Positions 44,801-53,239 of a stretch of DNA of 64,000 nucleotides are shown piece by piece. The stretch is from Hymenobacter guriensis (lineage in GTDB: Bacteria; Bacteroidota; Bacteroidia; Cytophagales; Hymenobacteraceae): assembly GCF_015773195.1 (NCBI RefSeq), contig NZ_JADWYK010000006.1, positions 124,001-188,000 of the forward strand. The letters run 5' to 3'. A program made the translations under genes and the position numbers. Numbering within the stretch: the stretch's first letter is position 1; each line of letters opens with the position of its first letter. The notes under the pieces were generated by a model, which worked only from the letters and a program-made list of their open reading frames with translations, was not told the DNA's origin and made no database searches.

Positions 44801-46805
44801 AACAACTTCCTCGGCCGTCAGCGTGACAGTGCCAGCAGCGCCCACGGCGCAGCCCATTCCCGGTACGATTGAAGCCGAGAGCTACACAGCCCAGCAGGGC
44901 ACGGACAAAGAAGCCACCACCGACACGGGCGGCGGGCAGAACGTAGACTGGTACGAAACCGGCGACTGGCTCGACTACTCCGTGAACGTGGCCGCGGCCG
45001 GCCAGTACACGGTCGGTTTCCGCGTGGCCTCGGCCAACGGCGGAGCCACCCTGCAGCTGCGCAACAGCGGTGGTACGGTGCTGGGCTCCATCAACGTGGG
45101 CAACACGGGCGGCTGGCAGAGCTGGCAGACGCAGACCACGACGGTCACGCTGCCAGCGGGGGTGCAAACCCTGCGCCTCTACGCCTCAGCCTCCACGGGC
45201 ACAAACGTAAACTGGCTGAGCTTCGCGGCCGTGACCACCAACACCCCGCCGACCGTAAGCCTAACTTCGCCCAGCAATGGCGCGACCTTCACGGCCCCGG
45301 CTTCCATTACCATCAATGCCAATGCGGCCGATGCTAACGGTACGGTCAGCTCCGTAGCCTTCTACAACGGCACCACCCTGCTGGGCACCGACACCTCGGC
45401 TCCCTACTCCTACACCTGGACGGGCGTAGCCGCGGGCTCTTACTCCCTGACGGCCCGTGCCACCGACAATGCCGGGGCCGTGACGACTTCCTCGGCCGTG
45501 AGCGTGACAGTAGGCAATGCCCCAAGCGGGCAGACCATTCCCGGCACCATTGAGGCGGAAAGCTACTCGGCTATGCTCGGCATCCAGACCGAGACGACTA
45601 CCGACACAAACGGGGGCCTGAACGTGGGTTACATCGAAACCGGGGACTGGATGGACTACGCCGTGAACGTGGCCTCGGCCGGTTCCTACACCGTGGGCTT
45701 CCGCGTGGCTAGCCAGCCGGGCGGGGCCACGCTGCAGCTGCGCAACAGCGCCGGTACCGTGCTAGGCTCGGTGAACGTAGGCGCTACCGGCGGCTGGCAG
45801 AGCTGGCAGACGCTCAATGCTACCGTGAGCCTGCCGGCCGGCGCGCAGACCCTGCGCGTCTACGCGGCAGCCGGAGGCGTGAACGTAAACTGGCTGAGCT
45901 TCGCGGCCGTGACCACCAACACCCCGCCGACCGTAAGCCTAACTTCGCCCAGCAATGGCGCGACCTTCACGGCCCCGGCTTCCATTACCATCAATGCCAA
46001 TGCGGCCGATGCTAACGGTACGGTCAGCTCCGTAGCCTTCTACAACGGCACCACCCTGCTGGGCACCGACACCTCGGCTCCCTACTCCTACACCTGGACG
46101 GGCGTAGCCGCGGGCTCTTACTCCCTGACGGCCCGTGCCACCGACAATGCCGGGGCGGTAACGACTTCTTCGGCCGTGAGCGTGAGCGTGAGCAATGCAT
46201 CCACGGGCGGCTACTGCGCCGTGACCTCAGACTTCAGCTACGGGGCCGTGAGCAGCGGGGGCAACCTGACCATCACCTTCCACCCGCTGGGGGCCACGGC
46301 CGGCGGCAACCTGGCCTTGCTCTACCTGCGCCAGGGCACGAGCGGGGCCTACCCAGGTTACACGATGACCAAGAACGCGGCCGGGGACTTCACCTACACG
46401 CTGCCTATGGCCACGGGCACGGTGGTTAACCTCTACTTCACTTACCAGGTGGGCGCCGGCGGCCCCGAGCGCAACAACTCGGCCACGCCTTTCTCCTACA
46501 CCGTGGGCACTAGCTGCAACCTGCAGGCCCGTACCGGCACGGCCCTGGCCAGCCAGAACGCCAGCAGCGCCATAGCGGCTAAGCTCTACCCCAACCCGGC
46601 TACCAGCCGCCTGCGGGTAGAAACCCTGGTGGCCGCCGAAACGCTGACCGTGACCGATGGCCTGGGCCGGGTGGTGCTGCAGCAGAAGGTAGCCGCGCGC
46701 CAGCTGGTTTCTGAGCTGAACGTCAATGGTCTCCGCCAGGGCGTGTACTTCCTCTCCATCCGGGGGAGCCAGGGCACCGAGGTCCAGAAGTTCGTCAAGG
46801 AATAG
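41853..46805 (+). CDS. Modular secreted GH16 endo-beta-glucanase with CBMs and T9SS sorting domain
   Basis: A 1650-residue secreted enzyme. Signal peptide 1-36; GH16 catalytic domain about 37-285 with the nucleophile/acid motif GEIDIMEAKH (Glu161, Asp163, Glu166). A PKD/Ig-like domain (about 290-370) follows, then three homologous beta-sandwich repeats (about 372-545, 546-725, 726-900) with YYIDNLLI / YYIDNIRI endings. An Ig-like module, a CBM6 (IPGTIEAESY...ETGDWLDY), a second Ig-like, a second CBM6 and a third Ig-like span about 905-1446. A CBM56-like beta-1,3-glucan module is at 1451-1556 and a T9SS type A domain (KLYPNPATSRL...GVYFLSIRG) at 1572-1650. Laminarin or other beta-1,3-glucan is the likely substrate. 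It stands alone, without SusCD. Confidence 0.93.
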   Translation: MNTTSTPSGRWLGRWARLALAAGASWLLQPTAAQAQCNQIVWQDEFDTPGNFDKWQVYNGDGCNVGNCNFGNAELQVYRPANATVSGGILNIATRYENSVEGGRTYNYTSAKLQSKVPATGGLQTFKYGRIEARMKLPSAQGAWPAFWMLADPGNWPYTGEIDIMEAKHKNPKSVGGTIHYDAGGWHFTGRDYLSTVDLSLDFHVYAVEWGPDQIKWFVDGNLFHTATPKTTTGNSWPFNDGNFYIILNTAVGGPGTPYTGNQEPTPSDFPVNTQVDYVRVYKGTYNYAVFGADQVHQGDQNKTYRMDAITGGTYTWSVPSGATITSGQGTNAIQVNFASGAVSGNVTASVAVSGCAAATYTKAITVTPALQLDRVYEDYEANRVITYGTTTGTLTQAVTNPSTVINTSAKVGKYVRNSSEQYDVMYVRNLGISNANDFIAGRRKVFIDVYSTAPAGSKVTMQFENSQVTTAINFPLGRHSAYKAFTTRQNAWETLEFEFEKSLDAGTSIYSIDNVAFLFQPATNSGATYYIDNLLIKKQPEAAVVSTEVLLNYDGTSKLTFNAAGTNGVYTAPTANPGAAGVNTSANVAKYVRNSTQQYDVLFLDAGSPGSVIQDAGLFKNQTYQLQVDVYTSAPVGTPINITLQNKTAAAPLNSFPAGRNSTYLANTTKQNQWETLTFAFNTAPDAGTANVAIDQLAVLFNSGLYTGETYYIDNIRIAKKATPTYSAATTFENYDAIRNLAFRNANGTYVAAANNPSATGINTSAKVGQYTRNTASQYDALTLISSQIKDGSAYVSGQKVFAMDVYTSAPVGTVVSWQLESSTASTPGNYPSGRHSIYQAVVKQTNAWHTLTFSYANSPDAGTADADIDNVVILFSPNSTNGSVFYIDNLRSLSAGTTPTNVAPTVSLTSPANGASFTAPASITISANAADSDGTISKVEFYNGTTLLNTDTASPYSYTWTGVGAGTYSLTAKATDNAGAVTTSSAVSVTVPAAPTAQPIPGTIEAESYTAQQGTDKEATTDTGGGQNVDWYETGDWLDYSVNVAAAGQYTVGFRVASANGGATLQLRNSGGTVLGSINVGNTGGWQSWQTQTTTVTLPAGVQTLRLYASASTGTNVNWLSFAAVTTNTPPTVSLTSPSNGATFTAPASITINANAADANGTVSSVAFYNGTTLLGTDTSAPYSYTWTGVAAGSYSLTARATDNAGAVTTSSAVSVTVGNAPSGQTIPGTIEAESYSAMLGIQTETTTDTNGGLNVGYIETGDWMDYAVNVASAGSYTVGFRVASQPGGATLQLRNSAGTVLGSVNVGATGGWQSWQTLNATVSLPAGAQTLRVYAAAGGVNVNWLSFAAVTTNTPPTVSLTSPSNGATFTAPASITINANAADANGTVSSVAFYNGTTLLGTDTSAPYSYTWTGVAAGSYSLTARATDNAGAVTTSSAVSVSVSNASTGGYCAVTSDFSYGAVSSGGNLTITFHPLGATAGGNLALLYLRQGTSGAYPGYTMTKNAAGDFTYTLPMATGTVVNLYFTYQVGAGGPERNNSATPFSYTVGTSCNLQARTGTALASQNASSAIAAKLYPNPATSRLRVETLVAAETLTVTDGLGRVVLQQKVAARQLVSELNVNGLRQGVYFLSIRGSQGTEVQKFVKE
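45204..45478 (+). repeat. Direct repeat copy 1 inside the GH16 gene
   Basis: About 275 bases identical by eye to 45882-46156 (offset 678 bases = 226 codons). It covers the end of the first CBM6 and most of the second Ig-like module. The third copy of the Ig-like module (about 44560-44830) is clearly diverged. Confidence 0.85.
45882..46156 (+). repeat. Direct repeat copy 2 inside the GH16 gene
   Basis: Second copy of the 275-base repeat. Synonymous positions are identical too, which implies recent duplication or gene conversion. Confidence 0.85.
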
Positions 46806-46824
46806 CCAGGACGAGCAATCCTAA

Positions 46825-46863
46825 ACAAAAAGGGCCGCAGACAATGTCTGCGGCCCTTTTTGT
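46825..46863. terminator. Terminator after the GH16 gene
   Basis: An 18-bp perfect stem ACAAAAAGGGCCGCAGAC with loop AAT and a T-run on both strands. Confidence 0.9.
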
Positions 46864-46958
46864 ATGTTCTCCCGAAAATGCAGTGGCCCCAACGGGTGCT
46901 GTTTTTCAGAAAAAGTCCGGCTGGCTGATTCTAAAGTCCCGCTCCCGGATTCCAAAAG

Positions 46959-47189
46959 TCCAGTCTATGGTTTCAAGCGTTCCGGTTGATGTTCGAAGCG
47001 TTCCGGGTCATGTTCGAAGCGTTCCGGCTACAGCATCGATTGTTCCGGGCCATGTTCCAGGCGTTCCGGCCTATGTTTCAATCGTTCCGGGTCATGTTTC
47101 AAGCGTTCCGGGTCATGCTCCAGGCATTTCAGGTCATGTTTCAACGGTTCCGGGTCATGTTTCAACGATTCCGGGTACGGACGCGGGTT
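46959..47189. repeat. Degenerate 21-bp tandem array 2
   Basis: Eleven consecutive 21-bp units start at 46959 and then every 21 bases from 46980 to 47169. Typical units begin TTCCGGGTCATG; the 3' half varies around TTTCAAGCG. No base is inserted or lost across 231 bases, although several units differ at many positions (for example 47022). Frames stay open throughout: the plus frames read FRVMFQA or VPGHVSS, the minus frame LKHDPER. It lies between the GH16 terminator and the convergent rodA 3' end. No gene is supported. Confidence 0.9.
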
Positions 47190-47254
47190 TTCCCTGGCTG
47201 CTTGATTACCTCTTGGGCTGGCAGGACTTGGTAGCAACTTGCCTGACGCTACTG

Positions 47255-48532
47255 CTAGTACCGCTCCAGGTCCTGCTTGCGGTAAGCGTCAATGGCCAGC
47301 AGAATGAACAACAGCGTGGTAAACGACCAGAGCGAGGAGCCCCCGTAGCTGAAGAACGGCAGCGGGATGCCCACCACCGGGGCCAGCCCTATCGTCATGC
47401 CGATGTTGATGCTGAAGTGAAAGAAGATGATGCTGGCTACACAGTAGCCGTAGGTGCGCCCAAACACGGATTTCTGCCGCTCGGCCACGTACACAATGCG
47501 CCCCAGCAGCGCCACAAACAGCACAATCACCGTCATCGTGCCCAGCCAGCCCCACTCCTCCCCCACGGTGCAGAAAATGAAGTCGGTGCTTTGCTCGGGC
47601 ACGAAGTCGAACTTGGTTTGGGTGCCCTGCAGGAAGCCCTTGCCCGCGAAACCGCCCGAGCCGATGGCAATTTTGGACTGCGTCACGTTCCAGCCCACCC
47701 CCAGCGGGTCGGCCGAGGGGTTGATGAGCACCTCGATGCGCTTGCGCTGGTAGTCGTGCAGTACGCTGTTAAAGAAGTAATCCACCCCGAACACCATCCC
47801 GATAACCACGGCCCACACGCTAAGCGCCACCGGCAGATGGTGGCGCAGCACCCGGGTATTGAAGGCGAAAACCAGCAGCAGAATGAGGGTAAAAACCGCT
47901 ACCAGCCACAGCTTGGGCACCAGCAGCGCCAGAATAAGAATAATGGCCGCAGCAGCCAGCACCAGCAGAATCAGGGGCGACATGCCCTCCCGGAAGTAAG
48001 CCAGCAGAAATGCCCCGAACACCAGCGCCTGCCCAGTTTCATTGGCCCACACAATCAGCAGAGGCGGCAGCAGCGTGAGGCCGGCCAGCACCAGCTGGTC
48101 GCGCCAGTTCTGGTTGCGCAGGTTGATGCCCGCCATATAGCGCGACACGGCCAGGGCCGTGATAAACTTGGCAAACTCGGCCGGCTGCAGGCGTACCGGC
48201 CCCAACTCCAGCCAAGAAAGGGACCCCGCAATAGGGCGGGCAATGAACCTCGTCAAAATCAGCAGCACAATCATCACCCCGTAGAGCACAAAGGCAAATG
48301 TGTCGTAGGCCTTATAGTCAATCACCAGCAGCACTACGATGAGCACCACCGTAGTCCCAATCCACACCAACTGCTTGCCGTAGTTGAACTCGAAGTTGAG
48401 CAACGACGTCGCGGGGGCCTCGGGCGAGTAGCTGGCCGCGTACACGTTCAGCCAGCCCAGCAGCACCATCAGCGCATACAGCCCCACCGTTACCCAATCG
48501 ATACTGCGGCTATAACGGGCGGGAGAAGACAT
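47255..48532 (-). CDS. rodA: Rod shape-determining protein RodA (SEDS glycosyltransferase)
   Basis: A 425-residue SEDS peptidoglycan polymerase of the elongation machinery. Family signatures: LELGPVRLQPAEFAKF, WANETGQALVFGAFLL, and the C-terminal GIPLPFFSYGGSSLW. The extracytoplasmic loop has the conserved NPSADPLGVGWNVTQSKIAIGSGG. About ten helices. Start ATG 48532. Last gene of the purH-mreBCD-mrdA-rodA cluster; works with the PBP2 encoded just upstream. Confidence 0.96.
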   Translation of the reverse strand: MSSPARYSRSIDWVTVGLYALMVLLGWLNVYAASYSPEAPATSLLNFEFNYGKQLVWIGTTVVLIVVLLVIDYKAYDTFAFVLYGVMIVLLILTRFIARPIAGSLSWLELGPVRLQPAEFAKFITALAVSRYMAGINLRNQNWRDQLVLAGLTLLPPLLIVWANETGQALVFGAFLLAYFREGMSPLILLVLAAAAIILILALLVPKLWLVAVFTLILLLVFAFNTRVLRHHLPVALSVWAVVIGMVFGVDYFFNSVLHDYQRKRIEVLINPSADPLGVGWNVTQSKIAIGSGGFAGKGFLQGTQTKFDFVPEQSTDFIFCTVGEEWGWLGTMTVIVLFVALLGRIVYVAERQKSVFGRTYGYCVASIIFFHFSINIGMTIGLAPVVGIPLPFFSYGGSSLWSFTTLLFILLAIDAYRKQDLERY

Positions 48533-48541
48533 GTTTAAGAA

Positions 48542-48609
48542 AGTTTCTGGTTGCTGGTTTTTAGTTGCTGGTTGCCTGGTTGATAACTAGAAACTAGCAA
48601 CCAGAAACC
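48542..48609. repeat. Palindrome of CTGGTTGCTAG words between mrdA and rodA
   Basis: Arms 48542-48564 and 48587-48609 pair at about 20 of 23 positions. The arms consist of degenerate tandem TTTCTGGTTGCTGG words. It fills nearly all of the 88-base gap between mrdA and rodA. Confidence 0.85.
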
Positions 48610-48620
48610 AGCACCTCTTT

Positions 48621-50462
48621 TTAGTGTCGGCGGGACAGGAAACGGTCGGCGGGGCCGGGCAGCCAGGACTCCCAGCGCTTCCGCCAGGGGGCCACGTTGC
48701 CTCGCAGGTATTTTTCCATGAGCAGAGAGGCCAGCGGCGCAGCGGAAAGCCCCCCGAAACCGGCGTTTTCAATGAACACAGCTACCACAATTTTAGGATC
48801 CTGAGCCGGCGCAAAGCCTGCGAAGGTGGCGTGGTCCTCGCCGTGGTAGTTCTGCACGGTCCCGGTTTTGCCGGCTACGGAAATGCCCACGTCGGCCAGC
48901 GAAGCCAGGTTGGCCGTGCCCCCGCGCCCGTCTATCACTTCCTGCATGCCCGGCACCAGGGCCTCAAAGTGGCGCGGCTCGATGGGCAGGCGGTGCTGCA
49001 CCCGGAACTGGGGCAAGGGCCCCTGCTTGCCCACACTGCGCACGAAATGCGGGGTGTAGTACCAGCCCCGGTTGGCAATAATGGCCAGGATATTGGCCAT
49101 TTGCAGGCCCGTAATACCGATTTCGCCCTGCCCGATGCTGAGTGAATATACCGTGCGGAAGTTCCAGTGGTTTTTGCCGTACTGCTTGTTGTAGAAGTTA
49201 GGCGAAGGAATCAGCCCCATCCGCTCCCCCGGCAAATCCACGCCCAGATGCTGGGCCAGCCCGAAGTTGACTACCTGCTGGCGCCAGTCGGCTAGGCCCA
49301 AGGCCGCGTCCTCGGTTTTGCGGGTAGATCGGCCACGCATTACCATGGCGCGCATCACCTGGTAGAAATAGGGGTTGCAGCTTTGCTTGATGGCAATATT
49401 GACGTTGTTGGGCGGCTCGTGGCGGTGGGTGCAGCGCACCAGCTTCCAGTTGCACTGGAAGCCCGTGGTAGGCGTCACTACCCCGGCCTGCAGGGCAATG
49501 GCCTCGTTCACCAGCTTAAACACCGAGCCGGGCGGGTACGTGGCCATCAGGGGCCGGTCGAACAAAGGCCGCTCGGGGTTGCGCAGCAGCTCCATGTAGC
49601 GGTTGCCCAGTCCTTTGCCGGTAAGCTTGTTGGGATTGTAAGTGGGCGCCGATACAAACGCCAGGATTTCGCCGGTTTTGGGGTCGAGGGCTACCACGGA
49701 GCCGCGCTTACCGGCCATCAGCTTCTCCGCCAGGCGCTGCAGCTCCCGGTCGATGCTCAAGTGCAGATCCTGCCCGGCCCTCGACAGCGTGTCGAACTCC
49801 CCGCCCCGGAAGGCGCCCTTCTCAATGCCGCGCACGTTTACCATGCGGTACTGCACCCCGCGCTGGCCCATCAGCTGCTGCTCATAGAACGACTCCAGCC
49901 CTGAAATCCCAAGGTTGTCGCCCGCCAGATACTTGGCGTACTTGGGCTTTTCGAGGTGAGCCGGCGTTACGGGCCCCACGTAGCCCAGCGCGTGGGCCAT
50001 CACCGTATCCTGGTACGAGCGGGCCATGCGCGCCTTGATGCTGAAGCCGGGAAAGTCCATCAGGTTGTCCTGAATGGCCGCCAGCTCGGGCGTGCTCAGG
50101 TTGGGCACCAGCGGCGAGGCCTTCACCCTGGAATACGTTTTGGCGGCCAGCAGCCCGGCGCGCAAGTCCTCCACCGGCAGCTGGAGCAGCTGGCAGAACC
50201 GAGCCGTATCGAGGGTTTTCACCTCGCGCGGCACCACCATCAGGTCGTACACGGGCGTGTTCTGCACCAGCAGCTTGCCGGCGCGGTCGTAGATGAGGCC
50301 CCGGTAAGGCGTCTGCACAATGCGCTGGAGCGTGTTGCGGTCGGCGGCCAGCTTGTAGCTGCCGTCGAGCACCTGGATATAGAACAACCGCGTCGCAAAC
50401 ACTACTGCCACGGCCAGAAAAATGGCCATCACCACAAACTTGCGGCCTTCTAAGTATTGCAA
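48621..50462 (-). CDS. mrdA: Penicillin-binding protein 2 (elongation transpeptidase)
   Basis: A class B PBP that crosslinks peptidoglycan with RodA; 613 residues with a TTG start at 50462 (LQYLEGRKFVVMAIF). I prefer this TTG because QYLEGRK is the N-terminus I expect for Bacteroidota PBP2; an in-frame ATG at 50429 would cut into the membrane anchor, and the frame is open to 50546. Transpeptidase motifs: PPGSVFK (SxxK), KQSCNPYF (SxN) and VAGKTGTV (KTG). Membrane anchor near the N-terminus, PBP dimer domain RGLIYDRAGKLLVQNTPVY. Confidence 0.94.
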   Translation of the reverse strand: MQYLEGRKFVVMAIFLAVAVVFATRLFYIQVLDGSYKLAADRNTLQRIVQTPYRGLIYDRAGKLLVQNTPVYDLMVVPREVKTLDTARFCQLLQLPVEDLRAGLLAAKTYSRVKASPLVPNLSTPELAAIQDNLMDFPGFSIKARMARSYQDTVMAHALGYVGPVTPAHLEKPKYAKYLAGDNLGISGLESFYEQQLMGQRGVQYRMVNVRGIEKGAFRGGEFDTLSRAGQDLHLSIDRELQRLAEKLMAGKRGSVVALDPKTGEILAFVSAPTYNPNKLTGKGLGNRYMELLRNPERPLFDRPLMATYPPGSVFKLVNEAIALQAGVVTPTTGFQCNWKLVRCTHRHEPPNNVNIAIKQSCNPYFYQVMRAMVMRGRSTRKTEDAALGLADWRQQVVNFGLAQHLGVDLPGERMGLIPSPNFYNKQYGKNHWNFRTVYSLSIGQGEIGITGLQMANILAIIANRGWYYTPHFVRSVGKQGPLPQFRVQHRLPIEPRHFEALVPGMQEVIDGRGGTANLASLADVGISVAGKTGTVQNYHGEDHATFAGFAPAQDPKIVVAVFIENAGFGGLSAAPLASLLMEKYLRGNVAPWRKRWESWLPGPADRFLSRRH

Positions 50463-50569
50463 AGCAGAAAAACCTGAGAAATACGATGTTCCGATACAGT
50501 TATCGGAAGTGCAAAGATAACCGGTTAGCCGTTGGGGAAGTTGCAAAAAACCGGGAAGGTGGCCGCGCG

Positions 50570-51109
50570 CTACCGGCTGCGGCGGCCGGCCGGGAAAAAC
50601 ACCAGCTGCACAATCAGCAGCACCAGGCCCGTAAACAGCACGCTCACGAAAATCTTACCCAGCGTGAGACCAACCGCCCGAAACCCGCCCAGCTCCACGA
50701 AGAAAAATGCCGCGTGGTGAATGGCCAACAAGAGCACTACGTACACCCCAAACCACTGCCAGCCCATGCGGTGAATGTTCACGGAGTCGGAGGCGTCGTA
50801 TCCGTCGCGGGGCGTGAGCAGGCGCAGCACCCAGGGCCGTAGGTAGGCCACCAGCACCGTAGCCACCGCGTGCACCCCACCCGAGTCGAAGAACACGTCC
50901 ATGCTGATGCCCATGGCAAAGCCCAGCAGCAGCTGCACCACAATAGGCGTGGCAATAGGCAGAAACAGCAGAAAGCCCAGGTACAGAAAGCACCAGCCCA
51001 GCCCGAACAGGCCGGTAGGCGTCACGTGGCTTACCACGAACACCTGCAGAAAGGCGTAGAGCGCAAACCGCAGAATCTGAATGAGCAGGGTACCAGCCAG
51101 ACCACGCAT
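50570..51109 (-). CDS. mreD: Rod shape-determining protein MreD
   Basis: A 179-residue polytopic membrane protein with five or six helices, in the mreC-mreD-mrdA position. Motif-like part LGFAMGISMDVFFDSGGVHA is typical for MreD. Its ATG overlaps the mreC stop by one base (TGATG), implying coupled translation. The family is poorly conserved, so the call rests mainly on gene order and topology. Confidence 0.9.
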   Translation of the reverse strand: MRGLAGTLLIQILRFALYAFLQVFVVSHVTPTGLFGLGWCFLYLGFLLFLPIATPIVVQLLLGFAMGISMDVFFDSGGVHAVATVLVAYLRPWVLRLLTPRDGYDASDSVNIHRMGWQWFGVYVVLLLAIHHAAFFFVELGGFRAVGLTLGKIFVSVLFTGLVLLIVQLVFFPAGRRSR

Positions 51110-52032
51110 CAGGGTTGCCCTCCTTCCGGTTTGATGCCCGCCCGCACGTTCAATGTGTCGCGCTGGGCCTGGGCCCGGTTGGCTACCACGTACACGTAGG
51201 TAAGATTGGAAAAATCGGGCGCCAGGCGCACCTGCACCGTCCAGAAGTTCTTATCGGGCTCCTTCACGAAGCTCTCCACCCGCCCGATGAGCACCCCCTC
51301 CGGAAACACCGCGTTGTAGCCCGACGTCACCACCGTGTCGCCGCGCACGAGGCGGTTCTGACGCGGAATGTAGTCGAGCAGTACGCGGGTGGGGTCGTCG
51401 CCGAGCCACTTGATGCTGCCGAACGTGCCGTCGCGCAGGATCTTGGCCGAAATAGCCGTTTTGGAGTGCAGCACCGACGATACCGTGGCGTAGTTCTCGC
51501 TCACCACCTTCACCCGGCCCACTACGCCCGCCGCCGCCACCACGCCCATGCCCGGCTTTACGCCCTGGCGGCTGCCCACGTTCAGGGTCAGGTAGTTATC
51601 TACCCGCCGCAGTGTATTGCTGATGACGCGGGCCGGCACCAGTGGGTAAGCGGGGTCCTGAGCCGGCAGGCTGCGCAAACCCAACAAAAGCGAATCGGGG
51701 CGGCCCAAGCGCTGGATGCGGGCCTGCGTGAGGCTATCCTGCCGCACAGGCAGCACAGCCGCCACGCGCCGGGACGTATCCGGCGGGTACAGCTGCTGGC
51801 GCAAGGTGGCGTTTTCCTGCATCAGCGCCTTATTTACTTCCACCAGCCGAAAGTAGTCGTACACGCGGGTGCGCAGCGCCAGAAACTGCCCGGTGTAGGC
51901 ATTGGCCGAGTTGAAGAAAGCCGCCCGCTGATAGTCGCTGTTGCGCAGCAGCAAAAACACGCTCAACACCTCCAGCAGGCCAAATGCCAGCATACCCCGG
52001 TACCGGAACAGGAAGGCGAAGAGGTTATTCAT
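51109..52032 (-). CDS. mreC: Rod shape-determining protein MreC
   Basis: A 307-residue bitopic protein: N-terminal helix (LAFGLLEVLSVFLLL), a coiled-coil-like segment (about 55-85), then the two beta-barrel subdomains with VGSRQGVKPGMGVVAAAGVVGRV and KTAISAKILRDGTFGSIKW...VVTSGYNAVFPEGVLIG. It scaffolds the elongation complex and activates PBP2. Start ATG 52032. Overlaps mreD by one base. Confidence 0.96.
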   Translation of the reverse strand: MNNLFAFLFRYRGMLAFGLLEVLSVFLLLRNSDYQRAAFFNSANAYTGQFLALRTRVYDYFRLVEVNKALMQENATLRQQLYPPDTSRRVAAVLPVRQDSLTQARIQRLGRPDSLLLGLRSLPAQDPAYPLVPARVISNTLRRVDNYLTLNVGSRQGVKPGMGVVAAAGVVGRVKVVSENYATVSSVLHSKTAISAKILRDGTFGSIKWLGDDPTRVLLDYIPRQNRLVRGDTVVTSGYNAVFPEGVLIGRVESFVKEPDKNFWTVQVRLAPDFSNLTYVYVVANRAQAQRDTLNVRAGIKPEGGQP

Positions 52033-52038
52033 GGAAGA

Positions 52039-52137
52039 GAGATATGAGAACGTGAGAAGTGAGAAGTGAGACTTCGTTCAAACAACCGGAATGGGGTGCC
52101 AGAACAACAGTCTCACTTCTCACTTCTGCTCATCTCA
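52039..52137. repeat. Palindrome of GAGAAGTGA words between mreB and mreC
   Basis: Left arm 52039-52073 (AGAAGTGAGAAGTGAGACT at its inner end) and right arm 52109-52137 match perfectly over 19 bp and roughly further out. Loop of about 35 bases. It fills the gap between the mreB stop and mreC start. Confidence 0.88.
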
Positions 52138-52140
52138 ATT

Positions 52141-53166
52141 CTAGGTCAGCAGCACGCTGCGGAAGGCCTGGATGTTTTTGATGGCGGCACCGGTGCCGCG
52201 CACCACGGCGCGAAGCGGGTCTTCGGCAATGTGGATGGGCAGCTTAGTTTTGGCGGCCAGGCGCTTGTCGAGGCCGCGCAGCAGGGCCCCACCGCCGGTC
52301 AGGTGAATGCCGTTTTCGTAGATGTCGGCCGACAGCTCGGGCGGGCTGATTTCCAGCGCCTTGAGCACGGCTTCCTCAATCTTGGCCACCGACTTATCGA
52401 GGGCAATGGCAATTTCCGATGAGGTAACCTTGATAACCTTCGGAATGCCGGTCATCAGGTCGCGGCCGCGCACCTCAAAGTCGGGGGGCGTCTGGTCCAG
52501 CTCGGTGAGGGCCGCGCCTACTTCAATCTTGATGCGCTCGGCGCTTCGCTCCCCAATCAGCAGGTTGTGCTGGCGGCGCATATAGTCCAGAATGTCCTGG
52601 TTGAAGACGTCCCCGGCGGTTTTGATGCTCTGGTCGCACACGATACCCGACAGGGCTATAACCGCAATTTCGGTGGTGCCTCCTCCGATGTCGATGATCA
52701 TCGAACCCACAGGCTGCTCCACGTCGATGCCGATGCCGATGGCGGCGGCCATGGGCTCCTGAATCATCCACACTTCCTTGGCGCCGGCGTGCTCGGCGGA
52801 GTCCCGCACGGCGCGTTTCTCTACTTCCGTGATGCCCGAGGGAATGCAGATAACCATCCGGTGGGAGGGCTGAAACAGCCGCGTCCGGGTGTCAATCATC
52901 TTGATCATCCCCTTAATCATTTCCTCGGCGGCGTGGAAATCGGCAATTACACCGTCTTTGAGGGGGCGTATGGTTTTGATGTTGTCGTGGGTCTTTTCGT
53001 GCATCTGTTGCGCTTGCCGGCCCACGGCAATTACTTTATTGGTCGTGCGGTCTTTTGCGATGATGCTCGGCTCATCCACCACTATTTTGTCGTTGTGAAT
53101 GATGAGCGTGTTGGCCGTGCCCAGGTCAATGGCAATGTCACTGGTCAGAAAATTGAAGAAACCCAT
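52141..53166 (-). CDS. mreB: Actin-like rod shape protein MreB
   Basis: A 341-residue cytoskeletal ATPase. Phosphate 1 motif DIAIDLGTANTLI, phosphate 2 IDIGGGTTEIAVI, adenosine motif LTGGGALLRGLD. I start at ATG 53166 (MGFFNFLTSD), the canonical Bacteroidota start; the frame upstream to 53361 is non-family. It organises the elongation complex with MreC, MreD, PBP2 and RodA. Confidence 0.97.
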   Translation of the reverse strand: MGFFNFLTSDIAIDLGTANTLIIHNDKIVVDEPSIIAKDRTTNKVIAVGRQAQQMHEKTHDNIKTIRPLKDGVIADFHAAEEMIKGMIKMIDTRTRLFQPSHRMVICIPSGITEVEKRAVRDSAEHAGAKEVWMIQEPMAAAIGIGIDVEQPVGSMIIDIGGGTTEIAVIALSGIVCDQSIKTAGDVFNQDILDYMRRQHNLLIGERSAERIKIEVGAALTELDQTPPDFEVRGRDLMTGIPKVIKVTSSEIAIALDKSVAKIEEAVLKALEISPPELSADIYENGIHLTGGGALLRGLDKRLAAKTKLPIHIAEDPLRAVVRGTGAAIKNIQAFRSVLLT

Positions 53167-53239
53167 TGAGTAGCGGCAAATAAATGAGAACGGGCGGGTT
53201 GCGCCCGTCAAAAGTGGGGCAAAGGTAAGCAGGAATTGA

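Noticed and set aside
46959..47189. CRISPR array
   Set aside because: Units are directly adjacent with no spacers, only 21 bp, and diverged; no cas genes nearby.
46844..48538. 564-codon plus-strand frame across array 2 and rodA
   Set aside because: Its first part is the 21-bp array and the rest is antisense to a clear RodA. The peptide is rich in Gln, His and Arg with no domain, typical of a shadow frame.
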